A DNA stretch of 64,000 nucleotides, taken from contig NC_057861.1 of the NCBI RefSeq assembly GCF_019393635.1, positions 740,518,732 through 740,582,731 of the forward strand, written 5' to 3'. Of this stretch, positions 21,093-31,850 are shown in pieces (positions within the stretch are counted from its first letter, which is position 1; each line of letters begins with the position of its first letter). Position numbers and translations under genes: made by a program. The stretch is from Dromiciops gliroides. Lineage: Eukaryota > Chordata > Mammalia > Microbiotheria > Microbiotheriidae. The notes below the pieces were generated by a model, which was not told the origin of the DNA, searched no databases, and was given only the letters and a program-made list of their open reading frames with translations.

Positions 21093-21320
21093 CATCTAAA
21101 ATACCATATATAGCATTTTACTCTTTGCTAAGTCCTTCACATACTTTGCATACATTATATTATCTGTCCTTCTTAGACTGTGATATTGGTACAGGAAATA
21201 TTACCCGCCCCCCATTTTACATATGTAAGAACTGAGATTCAGACTGGTTAACAACCACCAAGTGGCCAAGGCAGGATTTAAACCCAAGTGTTTCATGATG
21301 ATCCCTCCAACACTCTAAAA
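21093..21320 (-). repeat. MIR SINE
   Basis: Antisense: 'cacatactttgcatacatta', 'ccccattttacatatgtaag', 'ggcaggatttaaacccaagt'. Confidence 0.65.
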
Positions 21321-21920
21321 AGTCAAATTTAGTCATGAGAGAGACCTTCTTCCTCCTATTCTGAGATATAGGGCAGAACAACAGGAACTGACTTACTCCT
21401 CCTGTGAGATCAGCTTTCCTTAAAGGGTGATTTAAAACACTAACTATAAAATAGAATTTGCCCAAGAAGGAAAGATGGGGGCCATGAGGATGGAGGGAGG
21501 CTCTTAGGAAAAAATGTACTTGGCCACAGTGGTGAGTATTAGAGTATGGTCCAAGGGAAAGTATTTAGGTATTGAATGAATGAACTAATAGTTAATCAAT
21601 CAATTTAATTAATTAATTAATTAAAAAGCATTTGTGTCTACTATGTACAAAGAATTGTGAAAATTGAAAAGTGAGATAACTCATGCTCTCAAGAAGAGAT
21701 CAGATTGGTAAAGTGCTTAGCATAGTGCCTTACACACAGTACACCTTTAATACATCCTTCTTCCCTACCCTCTTCCTTCTCCTTCAAAGAACTTATAGGG
21801 GAAAACAAACAATGCATATAAGGGGTTTCACTTCAGGTAAGATGGAAGAGACCCATGGTCTTCGGGTGTGGTGACAAAGCAGATGATAATGTATTTTCTT
21901 TAGTGTCGTTTCCATTAATA
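21321..21920. other. Unassigned, small L2-like tail
   Basis: An (AATT)n run lies at 21604-21624. 21705-21755 resembles an L2 terminus. Nothing else recognised. Confidence 0.4.
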
Positions 21921-22005
21921 AAATCAATTCATCAAGAAACCTTTATTAAGCACCTACTATGTACCGGGCCCTAAGCTCAGTGCCAAGGGTGCAAAAGAAT
22001 CAACA
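21921..22005 (+). repeat. Ancient 'tttattaagcacctac' repeat
   Basis: 'aacctttattaagcacctac' then 'gtaccgggccctaagctcag'. Confidence 0.5.
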
Positions 22006-22125
22006 AAACCATATCCATTTGTAATATTGAACCACTTCATTTGACCAAGAACTTGACCATTAAGAACATTCTTATTTTGTGTCTTCAGCCATAAAGACAG
22101 AATGGAAAAATTCTCCCCGAGACTA

Positions 22126-22127
<2 letters not shown>

Positions 22128-22170
<43 letters not shown>

Positions 22171-22185
22171 CAGTCAGTCAGTCAG
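22128..22185. repeat. (AC)20 followed by (CAGT)4-5
   Basis: Pure dinucleotide run at 22128-22168 passing into a CAGT tetranucleotide run. Confidence 0.97.
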
Positions 22186-22480
22186 AGATAGAGGGAGACA
22201 GAGACAGAGCTCACAAATGAATATTGTACTTCACAGCCTTTTGTCTAATGCCTCTGTTTTAAAAAAATAGATATCACTAAGTAGAGGTGATATTTGTTGT
22301 ATGGCTGCCTAAGGAAATACATAAGTGATCCTCCAGCCAGTCCCTGCCCTTTTCCTGCTTCTGCTTGTTGGGTGGCCAGCTCTGCTGTAGCTGATCACTT
22401 ACTCCAGTAATGGCACTACATTGATATTTAGCAATAAAGAATACTAATAGGCAGATGTGCAGACATGTGACAAATCCACT

Positions 22481-22532
22481 TTTTTTTTTTGTGAGGCAAT
22501 TGGGGTTAAGTGACTTGCCCAGGGTCACACAG
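22481..22532 (-). mobile_element. 5'-truncated tRNA-derived SINE (about 50 bp)
   Basis: Only the 3' third is present (T-tail, 'gtgaggcaattggggttaag', 'cttgcccagggtcacac'). A perfect 15-bp TSD GACAAATCCACTTTT (22469-22483 and 22533-22547) shows it was truncated at insertion, not by later deletion. Confidence 0.93.
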
Positions 22533-22709
22533 GACAAATCCACTTTTAACCCTCATACTGATCTCAATTACTTGTCAAGCTCGAGGGTCTCTTATAGGGG
22601 GCTGTTGTGTCTTTTTTGTTTGCCCCCTGGGTTTAGTTTCTTTCTCTTCTTATGCAGAGACCACTTAGAAACTACTGACACATGGGATCCTACAACCTGA
22701 GCTGGAAGG

Positions 22710-22945
22710 GCTTTAGAAGCAGCCAAGTGGGGCAATGAATAGAGTGTCCAACTGAGAATCCAGAAGAGCTAAATTCAAATTTTACTCAACTGAATAGCTA
22801 TGTGACTCTGAGCAAGTCATTTAACTCCTGTCTGCCTCAGTTTCCCCCTCTGAAAATGGAGATGATAATAGCAATACCAAAGTTGTTGTGAGGATCAGCT
22901 TTCCAAACCTTAAACCACTATATCAATGCTAATTATTATTGGTTT
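22710..22945 (+). repeat. MIR-type SINE
   Basis: 'ctatgtgactctgagcaagt', 'cagtttccccctctgaaaat', ending 'atcaatgctaattattattg'. Confidence 0.7.
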
Positions 22946-24399
22946 TTGTTGTTTGCCATCTAGTCCAAACCCCAGATGACTTTCCAAAGATCGTTGTCAT
23001 AAACGGTAGAGCTTGATTTTGGGCCTAAGTCCTCTGACTCCAAAACCAACACTCTTTCAACTGTATTGGACTGCAGGCCCCCACCTTTCCCTTGTGCCCA
23101 CTTCTCAATGTTTTCAGAAATCAAAGCTGTTGATTCTCCAAATCTGGGACCTTCTTGTTCCCCATCCCATCTTGCCCTCAGTCGTTATCTCATACCAGAG
23201 TTATCCTCCTAACCTTCACACCTTGGATCACTTGCACTAACTCATCCTCTCACTGCAGGTCTGTACTTTGGCCCAGTTATACACCTTGGCTCTGCTACTT
23301 CATCTCCATGCAACCTTGAGCAATTCACTAAATCCATATGGGCTTTAGTTTCCTTATCTTGAAGGAAAGTGGGTTACATTAAGTGACCTCTGTGGTACCT
23401 TTTATCTCTAAATCTATGCATTTTTTTTTATCCCTCTCTCCCAGGGTCATAGCATTGATCTCTGCATCCTTCCAGTGCCATCCAATGGCAACACTAAGTC
23501 TTTACTTGCTTTTTGTTTTTCAAGGTGTCTCCACACAACACCTTCCTCACCAGGTGGCCAGATCTCTGACCATCATTATCAAACACTACTTCCCAGTAAG
23601 GGTACATATTGATAGTGCCTACCTAGCTGGCAAATTAGCAGATATAACTGACAGCTGCAGATTCATGCCACCTTCCCCACGCAGCTGTCTGCTTTGCATC
23701 TTGACTGTCCCCTGAGCCTCACATTATGAGTTTCAGAGTAGGGTTTCCAGGAGCAACAAATATTGTTTGTGGAATATTTTCAGTCTCTGAAAACTCTGTG
23801 AGGAACATTGCTTCAGGTAGCCTCACTTATTGGGGAAACATTTTATGCTAAAAATACATTCTCTAGAAAATTTTTAATTAAATCTTGGGGAGAGTTTCCA
23901 TGGGCTAAACTTAATAATTTTCCTTGAACTATATTTCAATGCTTCAATGAATCTGAAGCCTTATTTACATGGGTATGCCCTTAAGCATGGCAGATTGTAG
24001 CTTGTCCATCCCTTCATATCCTATGTAACTCTTGTGTATGTACTTTTCCAAATCCTTCATGGGATATTTCCTTAATGCATCCGTTTCCACCCTTCAAGAC
24101 CCTAAATATTCCATAGATGCCCATAAGTCCCAGTGGTCCATTGTTTTTTCTCCAATTTTACTATATAACCTGCTTATGTCCCTTATGGAATCCCTTATGA
24201 TGTTACCCCTTTTTGGTAGAGTATTCACACTGACCAGTCAGTACTACATTACCCTCTAGGCAACCCCCCTATTCTTGGGAAGCTGTGGCATTCCAGACTT
24301 TCAAGCATATAGCATCACTGGAAGAATATTCATCTTCTAAACATAGTTGGGTGCTTGTAAAAGTGTTTGCTACTCTGATGGAGGACATCTAGCAAAGAG
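22946..24399. other. Unassigned, one decayed MIR
   Basis: 23275-23430 is a decayed plus-strand MIR ('accttgagcaattcactaaa'). A 110-codon frame at 23383-23715 and a 75-codon frame at 24032-24259 have no recognisable domain. Confidence 0.4.
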
Positions 24400-24560
24400 T
24401 CCAAGTGGAAAACCAATTCCCTAAAGATGATGAGATCTGCCAGATACTTCTCTTTATGAATGATATTGTGCTAATTGCATCAAGCACCACAATATTACAG
24501 AGGCTCCTCTTTCTTACCAAGCTAAAAAGGCTTCAAGGAAAAGTCTGCTGGATCACTGAT
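24400..24560 (+). repeat. Possible LINE reverse-transcriptase remnant
   Basis: The frame at 24405-24668 contains LLFMNDIVLIASS, close to the F-x-D-D catalytic motif of RTE/CR1-like reverse transcriptases ('FADDIVLIA' type) with A to M and D to N changes. The first catalytic Asp is lost. Only about 40 residues look related. Confidence 0.35.
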
Positions 24561-24668
24561 TACCTGCCATTTGAGGTCCAGACAAGCAAATTCAGAAAGG
24601 GTCAGCCCCAGAATTCTGGCTATTGGGCAATCCATTTTTCAGCTTTTTTTTTTTTTTTAGCTTTGTAA

Positions 24669-25360
24669 GACATTCTAGAGCTTGGGTTCTGCTGGCATAG
24701 ATTTGAAGAAGCAGAGGTAATTTCCATGCAACATTGTAGGCAGAGTAGGAATTGAGGGGAAGACCAGGATATCATCATTATTCCCATTTGTGTATAAGGT
24801 TGATACCATTGACATCTTATTGAGGTGCTTTGAGTTCATTTTCTAGTACAAATGATGAATTGTAAAAACAAACAAAAAAACTCACACTCCTTTACTTTCC
24901 TGATTCTCTTTGTGGCCATGATGTGCATTTATGAGACTTATGTTTGGAGTTGCAGCTAGGGTCTTTGGCCATGGGAAAAATTCCTATGAGAGGTTAAGTG
25001 GTACCTGAGAGGATCCTATTTCAATTCAGTTTAACAAGCATTTATATTGCACCTGCTATATTCCAAGCACTGAAGATGCGGAGAAAAATGAAGATTCATG
25101 ACTTTGTGCTCACCAGCACTGGGGATTAACCAGCTGAGCCAAAGGATAGGTCTGAATGGCAATGAACCAGTTTTATTTACAGGAAGGTGTATCCATTGCC
25201 TTTGGTTAGTCCATGGAAATCAACACCTTTTTTTCCCCTTTTACATCACTCATTGTGCTTATTCAGATTCTTTCATCTCCAAGAGAAGTAAGATTGCAGA
25301 GATAAAGGAGACAGTGCATTTCCCACCTTGGAGAGAACTGGCTGTGTGATCTTGGACAAA
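24669..25360. other. Unassigned; one ancient-repeat tail
   Basis: 25020-25110 has 'aagcatttatattgcacctg'. The rest is not recognised. Confidence 0.4.
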
Positions 25361-25454
25361 TCATTTCATCTTAGAGAATTTCGCAATCTGAATTGGAAGA
25401 GAACTCAGCAATTGTTTGATCCAATACATTCCTGAAAAGGAATCTAGTCTATAA

Positions 25455-25755
25455 TAGCTGCCATTTATAGAGCACTTTAAGATTTGCAAAGCACTTTGCC
25501 TATGTTTATACATTGGATCATTGCAACAACCTTGGAAGGTAGATGCTGTTATTATTAGCATTTTCAGATGAGGAAACTGTCAGAAGCCTAACCTCTCTCA
25601 GGTTCAGTTTCCTCATCTGTAAAATGGAGATAAGAGTGACATCTCTCTCCCAAGGTTGTTGTGAGGATGAGATGGGTAATATTCATAAATTCTTTGTGTC
25701 AAATCTCTTAATAAATACTAGCTATTGTTAGCTATTATTATCATCATTACCACAT
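25455..25755. repeat. Two MIR fragments in opposite orientation
   Basis: An antisense MIR (25455-25579, 'tttgcaaagcactttgccta') meets a sense MIR (25605-25755). The join creates CAGATGAGGAAACTG (25565-25579) and its perfect complement CAGTTTCCTCATCTG (25605-25619). Confidence 0.75.
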
Positions 25756-25759
25756 CATA

Positions 25760-26050
25760 TTGCTGACCCATATTGAAATTCCAGTTCATGAAAATCCCCA
25801 GATTGTTTGTAGACAAATGTTTGCCTCACTTTGCCTCTCCTATACTTCTGAAGGTGATTTTTTAAACCTGTTTAATATTTTTCATATAATAAACATGAAA
25901 CCCATCTCATTCTATTTGGCATTATGCTCCAGCCTGTCAAGATCTTTTTGGATCCTGAAAGTCATCCAAAGTGTTGGTTACCTGTCCCATCTGGATGTTA
26001 TCCTTAGATTGGAGAACCATGCCATCTCTGCTGCTATACACATTATCAGA
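25760..26050 (-). repeat. L3/CR1 LINE fragment
   Basis: 'cagcctgtcaagatcttttt', 'ggatcctgaaagtcatccaa', 'agaaccatgccatctctgct' match antisense CR1/L3 ORF2-end text. Confidence 0.6.
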
Positions 26051-26094
26051 TGAAAGAAGGGTCTCCATTTTCCTCATCTGTAAAATTTGAGAGA

Positions 26095-26200
26095 AATCAA
26101 TCAAGTATTTATTGTTACTACTATGGACCATGCTAGGTTGTAGAGATAGAAATAATCCTTACTTTAAAAGAGCTTATGTTCCAATGGGGGAGACAACAGG

Positions 26201-26235
<35 letters not shown>

Positions 26236-26280
26236 TGTGTATAAAAGATAAAAGAATAAACACATGTAAATGAGACTGAT
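26095..26280 (+). repeat. Ancient 'tttatt...ctac' repeat with (AC)16
   Basis: 'aatcaagtatttattgttac', 'gttccaatgggggagacaac', interrupted by a pure AC run at 26202-26233. Confidence 0.6.
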
Positions 26281-26330
26281 TACCTATCTCTAAGATTGTA
26301 TGATTTCTCTTGTCCTATCCTGTAGTCTTT

Positions 26331-26356
26331 GATTTTCTTTCTTTCTTCCTTCCTTC

Positions 26357-26425
<69 letters not shown>

Positions 26426-26472
26426 TTTCTTTCTTCCTTTCTTTCTTCCTTTCTTTCTTCCTTTCTTTCTTC

Positions 26473-26554
<82 letters not shown>

Positions 26555-26672
26555 CTCTCTCTCTATTTATTCATTCATTTATTTATTTATCCATTCATTC
26601 ATTTATTCATTCACTAATTTATTTATTTATTTCTCTCTATCTCTCTCTCTCTCTCTGTCTCTCTCTATCTAT
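26331..26672. repeat. Composite (CTTT)n / (CT)n / (ATTT,ATTC)n microsatellite
   Basis: About 220 bp of CTTT with CCTT interruptions (26334-26553), then CT (26553-26564), ATTT/ATTC (26565-26632) and CT again. It lies where the A-tail of the SINE at 26673 should be, so it probably grew from that tail. Frames through it give F/L/S-rich translations only. Confidence 0.95.
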
Positions 26673-26810
26673 TTGCAGGTTAATGAGGGTTACGTGACTT
26701 GTCCAGGGTCACACAGCTAATAAGTGTCAAGTGTCTGAGACAGAATTTGAACTCAGGTCATCTTGAATCCAGGGCCAGTGCTTTATCCACTTCACCACCT
26801 AGCTGCCCAT
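26673..26810 (-). mobile_element. tRNA-derived marsupial SINE
   Basis: 'ttaatgagggttacgtgact', 'ccagggtcacacagctaata', to 'accacctagctgccc'. More diverged than the copies at 17.3 or 30.5 kb. Confidence 0.9.
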
Positions 26811-26892
26811 TGTTTGATTATCTTTAATGGAAAATAGGGGCACACCAAGGAAAACCTAAATCATCTCAAAATTTTCTATCACTAAGGCTATA

Positions 26893-27150
26893 TCTTAGGG
26901 CAGGTAGGTGGCACAGTAGATAGAGTTGGGCTTGGAGTCAGGAAGACTCATCTTCATGAGTCCAAATTTGGTCTCGGACACTGACTACCTGTGTGAACCT
27001 GCAAGTCACTTCATCCTATTTGCTTCAGTTTTCTTATCTGTAAAATGAGCTGGAGAAAGAAATGGCAAACCACTCTGATATCTTTGTTAAGAAAACCCCA
27101 AGCGTGGTCACAAAGAGTCACACACAACTGAAACAACTGAATAACAATAA
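26893..27150 (-). mobile_element. RTE-SINE, near full length
   Basis: 'gggcaggtaggtggcacagt', 'ggagtcaggaagactcatct', 'agctggagaaagaaatggca', 'aagaaaaccccaagcgtggt', 'acacaactgaaacaactgaa'. Confidence 0.85.
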
Positions 27151-28574
27151 GAAAGCTATATCTCAGAAACATCATACTCAGCTTCATGCCCTCTAGGTCG
27201 TAATAATTTTAATGAAATCAAGCACCTTACCAAGTGAGAGCTGACTCCAAAGGTGGCATGTCCTCAGAGTGCTCCAAAAAGAGCCTGAGAAACAGTGAAT
27301 CTGGCAGTTCAATCCCTGTCCTGCTTGGATATAGCCCCTTGACGATGTCAGTCACACACAAGCATGCATCACATCACAGGTAAGCCTAGAGGGAAGAGGG
27401 GGAGGATGTGTTTGAACCCCAGGTTTCATTACAGGAAGAAAAGGATCATTTGTCAATATCCACAGTTCACTCATCCCCTTGTAATTTTATATTCACATTC
27501 TTAGCTGGGAAGCCTGTCATGGGGAGGCCAGACAAAAGAACTTTGCTCACCCTACCTTGGATGTTTGTAGGTATTCACAGCTGGGGCTCCTTTTACACTG
27601 AGTTATAAGGTATTTAAAATAAGAACCCAAAGGCTCACTCACCAGGAAAACAAGCAGAGGAGTAGAGGTCTCAGCTTACATTCGGTTTGTGCTCCAAGTT
27701 TTCATTTCTCACAAACCAAGGCAGAATATTTTTCTATCAAGTTTCTCTTTAATGCTTCCTTAAAATGCATACACTGTCTGATCCCCTATGGTTGCATTTG
27801 GTATTTGACTGCTTCTTGGATCTCAAGCCTAGAATTCACCAGGGGAGGCAATGCTGGTACATTCCCCTGGCCTCCACCACTGACCCCTCCCTATTAGTCA
27901 GCCTTATAAGGCTCCCAGCTTTCTAATCTTACAAGAAAGAGATGGCCATGGAAACAGGAGGGGATGTTGACTTGCAAACCACAAAGCCTGCTCGTTTGTT
28001 TTTTTAAAGAGCTCACCGGAATTTATACTCTTTATCCTCTGGGCTCAACAGAAAGAGAGAATTCGGATAAATCACAGCTTGGTCTACTGGGACATATATA
28101 CTTGAACATCAACCTGTATATAGAGCTCATTTGAAAAGTGATTACAAAGAGACAAATGAATTTTCAGTGAAAGTTTTTACCGACCAATGTCCTCACGGGG
28201 GGAGGATTTCAGCTTGGGATGAGGTGGGGTTAGTTCCCCAGGGAAGATTTCAGAACTTTCACACCCAAACAAGAACAGCTGAATTCATCTTTGTTAAGTG
28301 CCTTTGGGTAGCCATGAAGTGAGCTGAGTATCTAAGGAAGAAAGGCATCAATACTTTAATGCAGCCATGACCCATTCAGTAGAGGTATTTCTTCCAGTGG
28401 TGTAGATGTCACCCAAGGAGAGCCTTATAGTGCAAATCTTGGATATCAACCATTTTCATCAGCTCTATCTAGAGGAAAACCAACATCTGATCTATTCTAT
28501 AAGATAGGTGAGTGGTATGTAAGTGAAGTGCTATCTGTTTCAGAAATATTCCTTTAAGTTGTTGCCATCATTAT
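27151..28574. other. Repeat-poor unassigned block
   Basis: About 1.4 kb with no repeat or gene recognised. Frames at 27408-27608 and 28131-28322 are short and unrecognised. Candidate unique sequence. Confidence 0.45.
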
Positions 28575-29115
28575 TGTCATGACAACTTCATTGCTCACCC
28601 CTTTGGTGTTCAGATAGAAACAATGTTTTCTTAATAGTCTTTTATTTTATTTTTCCAATTACATGTAAAGATAGTTTTCAGCATTCCTTTTTGTAAGGTT
28701 TTGAATTCCAATTTTTTCTCCCTCCTTCCCTATCCTCTCCCCAAGACAGAAAGAAATCTGATATAGATTATACAGTACAATCACATTAAACACATTTCCA
28801 CATTAGTCATTTTGTGAAAGAAGAGTCAGAACAAAAGGGGAAAACCCCAAGAATGAAGAAACAAAACAACAACAGAGTGAAAACAGTCTGCTTCAATCTG
28901 CATTCAGACCTGCTAGTTCTTTCTCCGAATGTGGAGAGCATTTCCCATCCTGAGTCCTTTGGTATTGTCTCGGGTCATTGTATTGCTGAGAAGAGCTAAT
29001 TCAGATAGAAAAAATTTTGAAAGAAATTTCTATCCTACTATCATTCTTCTGTATTTATTGTTTGGCAGGCTATTGCATGTGTTGACCAAATGATAGATTT
29101 TTGTAAATGAATGGA
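28575..29115 (+). repeat. Tandem duplication, copy 1 (split by L1)
   Basis: With the L1 removed, copy 1 (28575-28620 plus 29000-29115) aligns to 29295-29440: shared 'ttcagatagaaa', 'ctatc...tattctt', 'tgaccaaatgatagattttt' versus 'ggataaaatgattgattttt'. The period is about 330 bp. Confidence 0.6.
28621..28999 (-). mobile_element. L1 3'-end fragment
   Basis: 'ttccaattacatgtaaagat', 'ctgatatagattatacagta', 'gtgaaagaagagtcagaaca', 'gggtcattgtattgctgaga'. Perfect 12-bp TSD TTCAGATAGAAA at 28609-28620 and 29000-29011. Confidence 0.88.
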
Positions 29116-29294
29116 GGAATTGAGATGTAAGTGCATCTTCTTCTATAAGCCCTGAAAATATCTCAGGACAACTTGAAATGCAGACAGGGTGATGGAGATG
29201 ACATAGACCTCATTCAGGTCACACTTGCTTTTGATTTGAGGGGGCTATGCTTTTGTATCTTGAGAACATTTCATTACATGTCGTAGTTTTTTTG

Positions 29295-29440
29295 TCATAA
29301 CATTGTTTTCATCTTTCTGTTTGATGGAATTCAGATAGAAATGCTCCTGGGACAGTTCGCTATCTTCTTCTTATTCTTTTGTGTTTAGTATTTGGTGAAC
29401 TCTTGCTCATGTGGATAAAATGATTGATTTTTGTCCCTTA
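29295..29440 (+). repeat. Tandem duplication, copy 2
   Basis: Second, uninterrupted copy; see 28575-29115. The sequence class is unknown. Confidence 0.6.
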
Positions 29441-29499
29441 ACTAAAGCATTATCAGTACAAATTTTGGACCAGAAGATGTAAAGCTCTTAAGAACATTA

Positions 29500-29790
29500 T
29501 GACTCAGTATGACATAGGAGATAGAGCTCTGCACCTGGAGGCAAGAGGACCTGAGGTTGAATCCCATCTAGGCCAGGGAAGGGAAGAGGAGGGAATGAAG
29601 ATTTCTATAACACCGCTTCTATGCAATGACACGGCCCTTCACACGTCTTGACCTCTATTTTCTCGTATGTAAAAGTGGGATGATGATAACACCTTCCTCC
29701 AGGAATGTTATGAGGATTATACAGGATAATATCAAACGCTCTATGAGTATGAACTATATCATCTATCCCAAATCTTTGAGAAAACTGAGG
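29500..29790 (+). repeat. MIR-type SINE, decayed
   Basis: 'ggaggcaagaggacctgagg' and, after an A/G-rich gap, 'tattttctcgtatgtaaaag', 'atgttatgaggattatacag'. Confidence 0.6.
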
Positions 29791-29956
29791 CTTATAAAAG
29801 TAAGAGGCTTTTCTATGGCCACATGGATCCTATCATAACCATGTGATAGAACCAGGATGTTCATTCTGAATATAGTCCTCTTTGTGCTACGTCATGAGAT
29901 ATGTCATGTTAGTGAAAGAGACATGAGCCAAGGAGCCCTAAAAAAAGAGACCACAG

Positions 29957-30116
29957 TGGGGCGGCTAGGTGGCACAGTGGATAAAGTATTGGCCCTGGAT
30001 TCAGGAGGACCTGAGTTCAAATCCGGCTTCAGACACTTGACACCTACTAGCTGTGTGACCCTGGGCAAGTCACTTAACCCCCATTGCCCCGCCCCCCCCC
30101 AAAAATTCAAGTGAAT
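29957..30116 (+). mobile_element. tRNA-derived marsupial SINE, full length
   Basis: Near-consensus, with a C10 run where the 3' CCCC normally is. Perfect 13-bp TSD AAAGAGACCACAG at 29944-29956 and 30117-30129. Confidence 0.95.
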
Positions 30117-30174
30117 AAAGAGACCACAGAATCACACTTGGAGAACTAGGACTCTTAGTGATTTAGTCTCATCC

Positions 30175-30433
30175 ATTAGGGCAGCTAGATGACTCCATAA
30201 TGAATAGAATACTGGGCCTGGAGTTAGGAAGACTCCGCTTCCTGAGTTCAAATCCAGTCTCAGACACTTACTAGCTATGGGACCCCAGGAAAGTCACTTA
30301 ACCCTGTTTTCCTCACTCATGTGTACAATGAGTTGGAGAAGGAAACAGCAAGTCACTCCAGTATCTTTGACAAGAAAACCCCAAATGAGGCCATGAAGAG
30401 GTAGACACAACTAAAAAACCAACTAAACAACAA
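30175..30433 (-). mobile_element. RTE-SINE, near full length
   Basis: 'agggcagctagatgactcca', 'ggagttaggaagactccgct', 'gagttggagaaggaaacagc', 'aagaaaaccccaaatgaggc', 'caactaaacaacaac'. Confidence 0.85.
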
Positions 30434-30451
30434 CTAAAATCTGATCCATTG

Positions 30452-30600
30452 ATTTTTTTTTTTTTGGTGAGGCAATTGGGGTTAAGTGACTTGCCCAGGG
30501 TCACACAGCTAGTAAGTGTCAAGGGTCTGAGGCCGGATTTGAATTCAGGTCCTCCTGAATCCAGGGCTGGTGCTCTATCCACTGTGCCACCTAGCTGCCC
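30452..30600 (-). mobile_element. tRNA-derived marsupial SINE, full length and near consensus
   Basis: T13 then complete sequence to GGGGCAGC (minus strand). TSD CTGATCCATT at 30441-30450 and 30601-30610. Only about 20 bp separates it from the RTE-SINE. Confidence 0.95.
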
Positions 30601-30610
30601 CTGATCCATT

Positions 30611-31049
30611 AATGTTACAAAATTGTAGAGGGAGTCCTAGTGTGGAGAAACTTGTTCAATTTTCTACAGGCATAAACATTGTAGAGATGGGATCCAAACC
30701 CAGGACCTATGATTTCAAATCCAGAACTCTGTGTATGGCCCCAGATCGCCTCCCCATGTCCTCAATAAACCACAAGACTTTATCTTTGCCTCATGACAAA
30801 TCACTTGAGGCAAAAAGTTTTGAAGATAGCATTTCTAAGTGATCATTATCTGGGTATTTATAGTCACCACCAATAGCATCAATTGGTGTTTAGCTCCATA
30901 CATGAGTGGGACACACCCATGTATCACAATGAGCTATGTATTTGAGCTGTGAAAATAATGATCAGTTGCCCTAGATTGAGAACTTCCTAAATAACTTCTT
31001 GGGTCCTTGTGAGATCGGGTTTTCTCTGAGTTTCCCTTCCATAACCTGC
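30611..31049. other. Unassigned intergenic DNA
   Basis: 30650-30760 has decayed MIR-like text ('gatgggatccaaacccagga'). Nothing else recognised. Confidence 0.4.
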
Positions 31050-31420
31050 TAACTCAGGCCTCCAGGCATTGATTCATGTGTTTTTCTCAGCTCAGAAAAT
31101 CTCATCTCATCCCTTCACCTGTGTAACATCTAACCTGGCTTCGAGGACCAGCTCAACCCCTACTTCCTTTGTGAAACATTCCTTGTGAGTTTCTAAGCCT
31201 CAGAACTGTGCTTGTACTTAAAGTGGAGAGACTACATAACTGTCATATACTACTGAGTGTTTCATGTGGGACGATTTTAGCTTCCAAAGTAGTCTGGAAA
31301 CTCCTAAAGAGCAGGTACTCATCTTATAAACTCCTTGTATCTCCCCACAGAGCCGAATGTAGTTCTGGGACTAGATAGAGTGTCTTTCACTTGCTGGATC
31401 AATGATAGAGAGGAAAGGGC
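31050..31420 (+). repeat. L2 LINE 3' end
   Basis: 'aggaccagctcaacccctac', 'tttgtgaaacattccttgtg', 'ctgtgcttgtacttaaagtg', 'aaactcctaaagagcaggta', 'aactccttgtatctccccac'. Confidence 0.65.
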
Positions 31421-31629
31421 AGTGGTTCTGAAGTCAGAAAGGGGAGTTGAAAAGATGACCTACCTTCCAGGTCTCTTCTAGATCTAAATTTCTGATGGAC
31501 GTGTCTCTTCCAGGTCTACATCTATGGGTGACATTAAACTGCTAGTTTTATGTATGATTACATTTTAACTTAAACAATTAATGGTCAGTTTTCATTGCAC
31601 TCTTTAACAATCCTTAACCTGCTCTATTG

Positions 31630-31850
31630 TTTCAGTCAGAGATGCAAGATGTAGTATAGAGAGCTGTAGTCAGGCCCATCTAAGTTCAAATCTTAGCTTC
31701 TCCACTTATTAGTTATGTGACCTCAAATCTTTACAAGTCATTTAATCTCTCTGGGACCTGGTTTCCTCACCTGTGGAATGAGAGAGTTGGAAGGAATTAT
31801 TTCTAAGGTTCCTACTTTACAGCTCTGATATCCTAAGATCCCATGATCCA
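31630..31850 (+). repeat. MIR-type SINE
   Basis: 'ttagttatgtgacctcaaat', 'gtttcctcacctgtggaatg', 'aaggttcctactttacagct'. Confidence 0.65.

Noticed and set aside
22128..22185. CRISPR-like short repeats in the microsatellites
   Set aside because: Uniform di- and tetranucleotide runs without spacers, in a mammalian genome.
26310..26720. 136- and 122-codon FLSFFL frames
   Set aside because: Translation of the CTTT microsatellite and the adjoining SINE.
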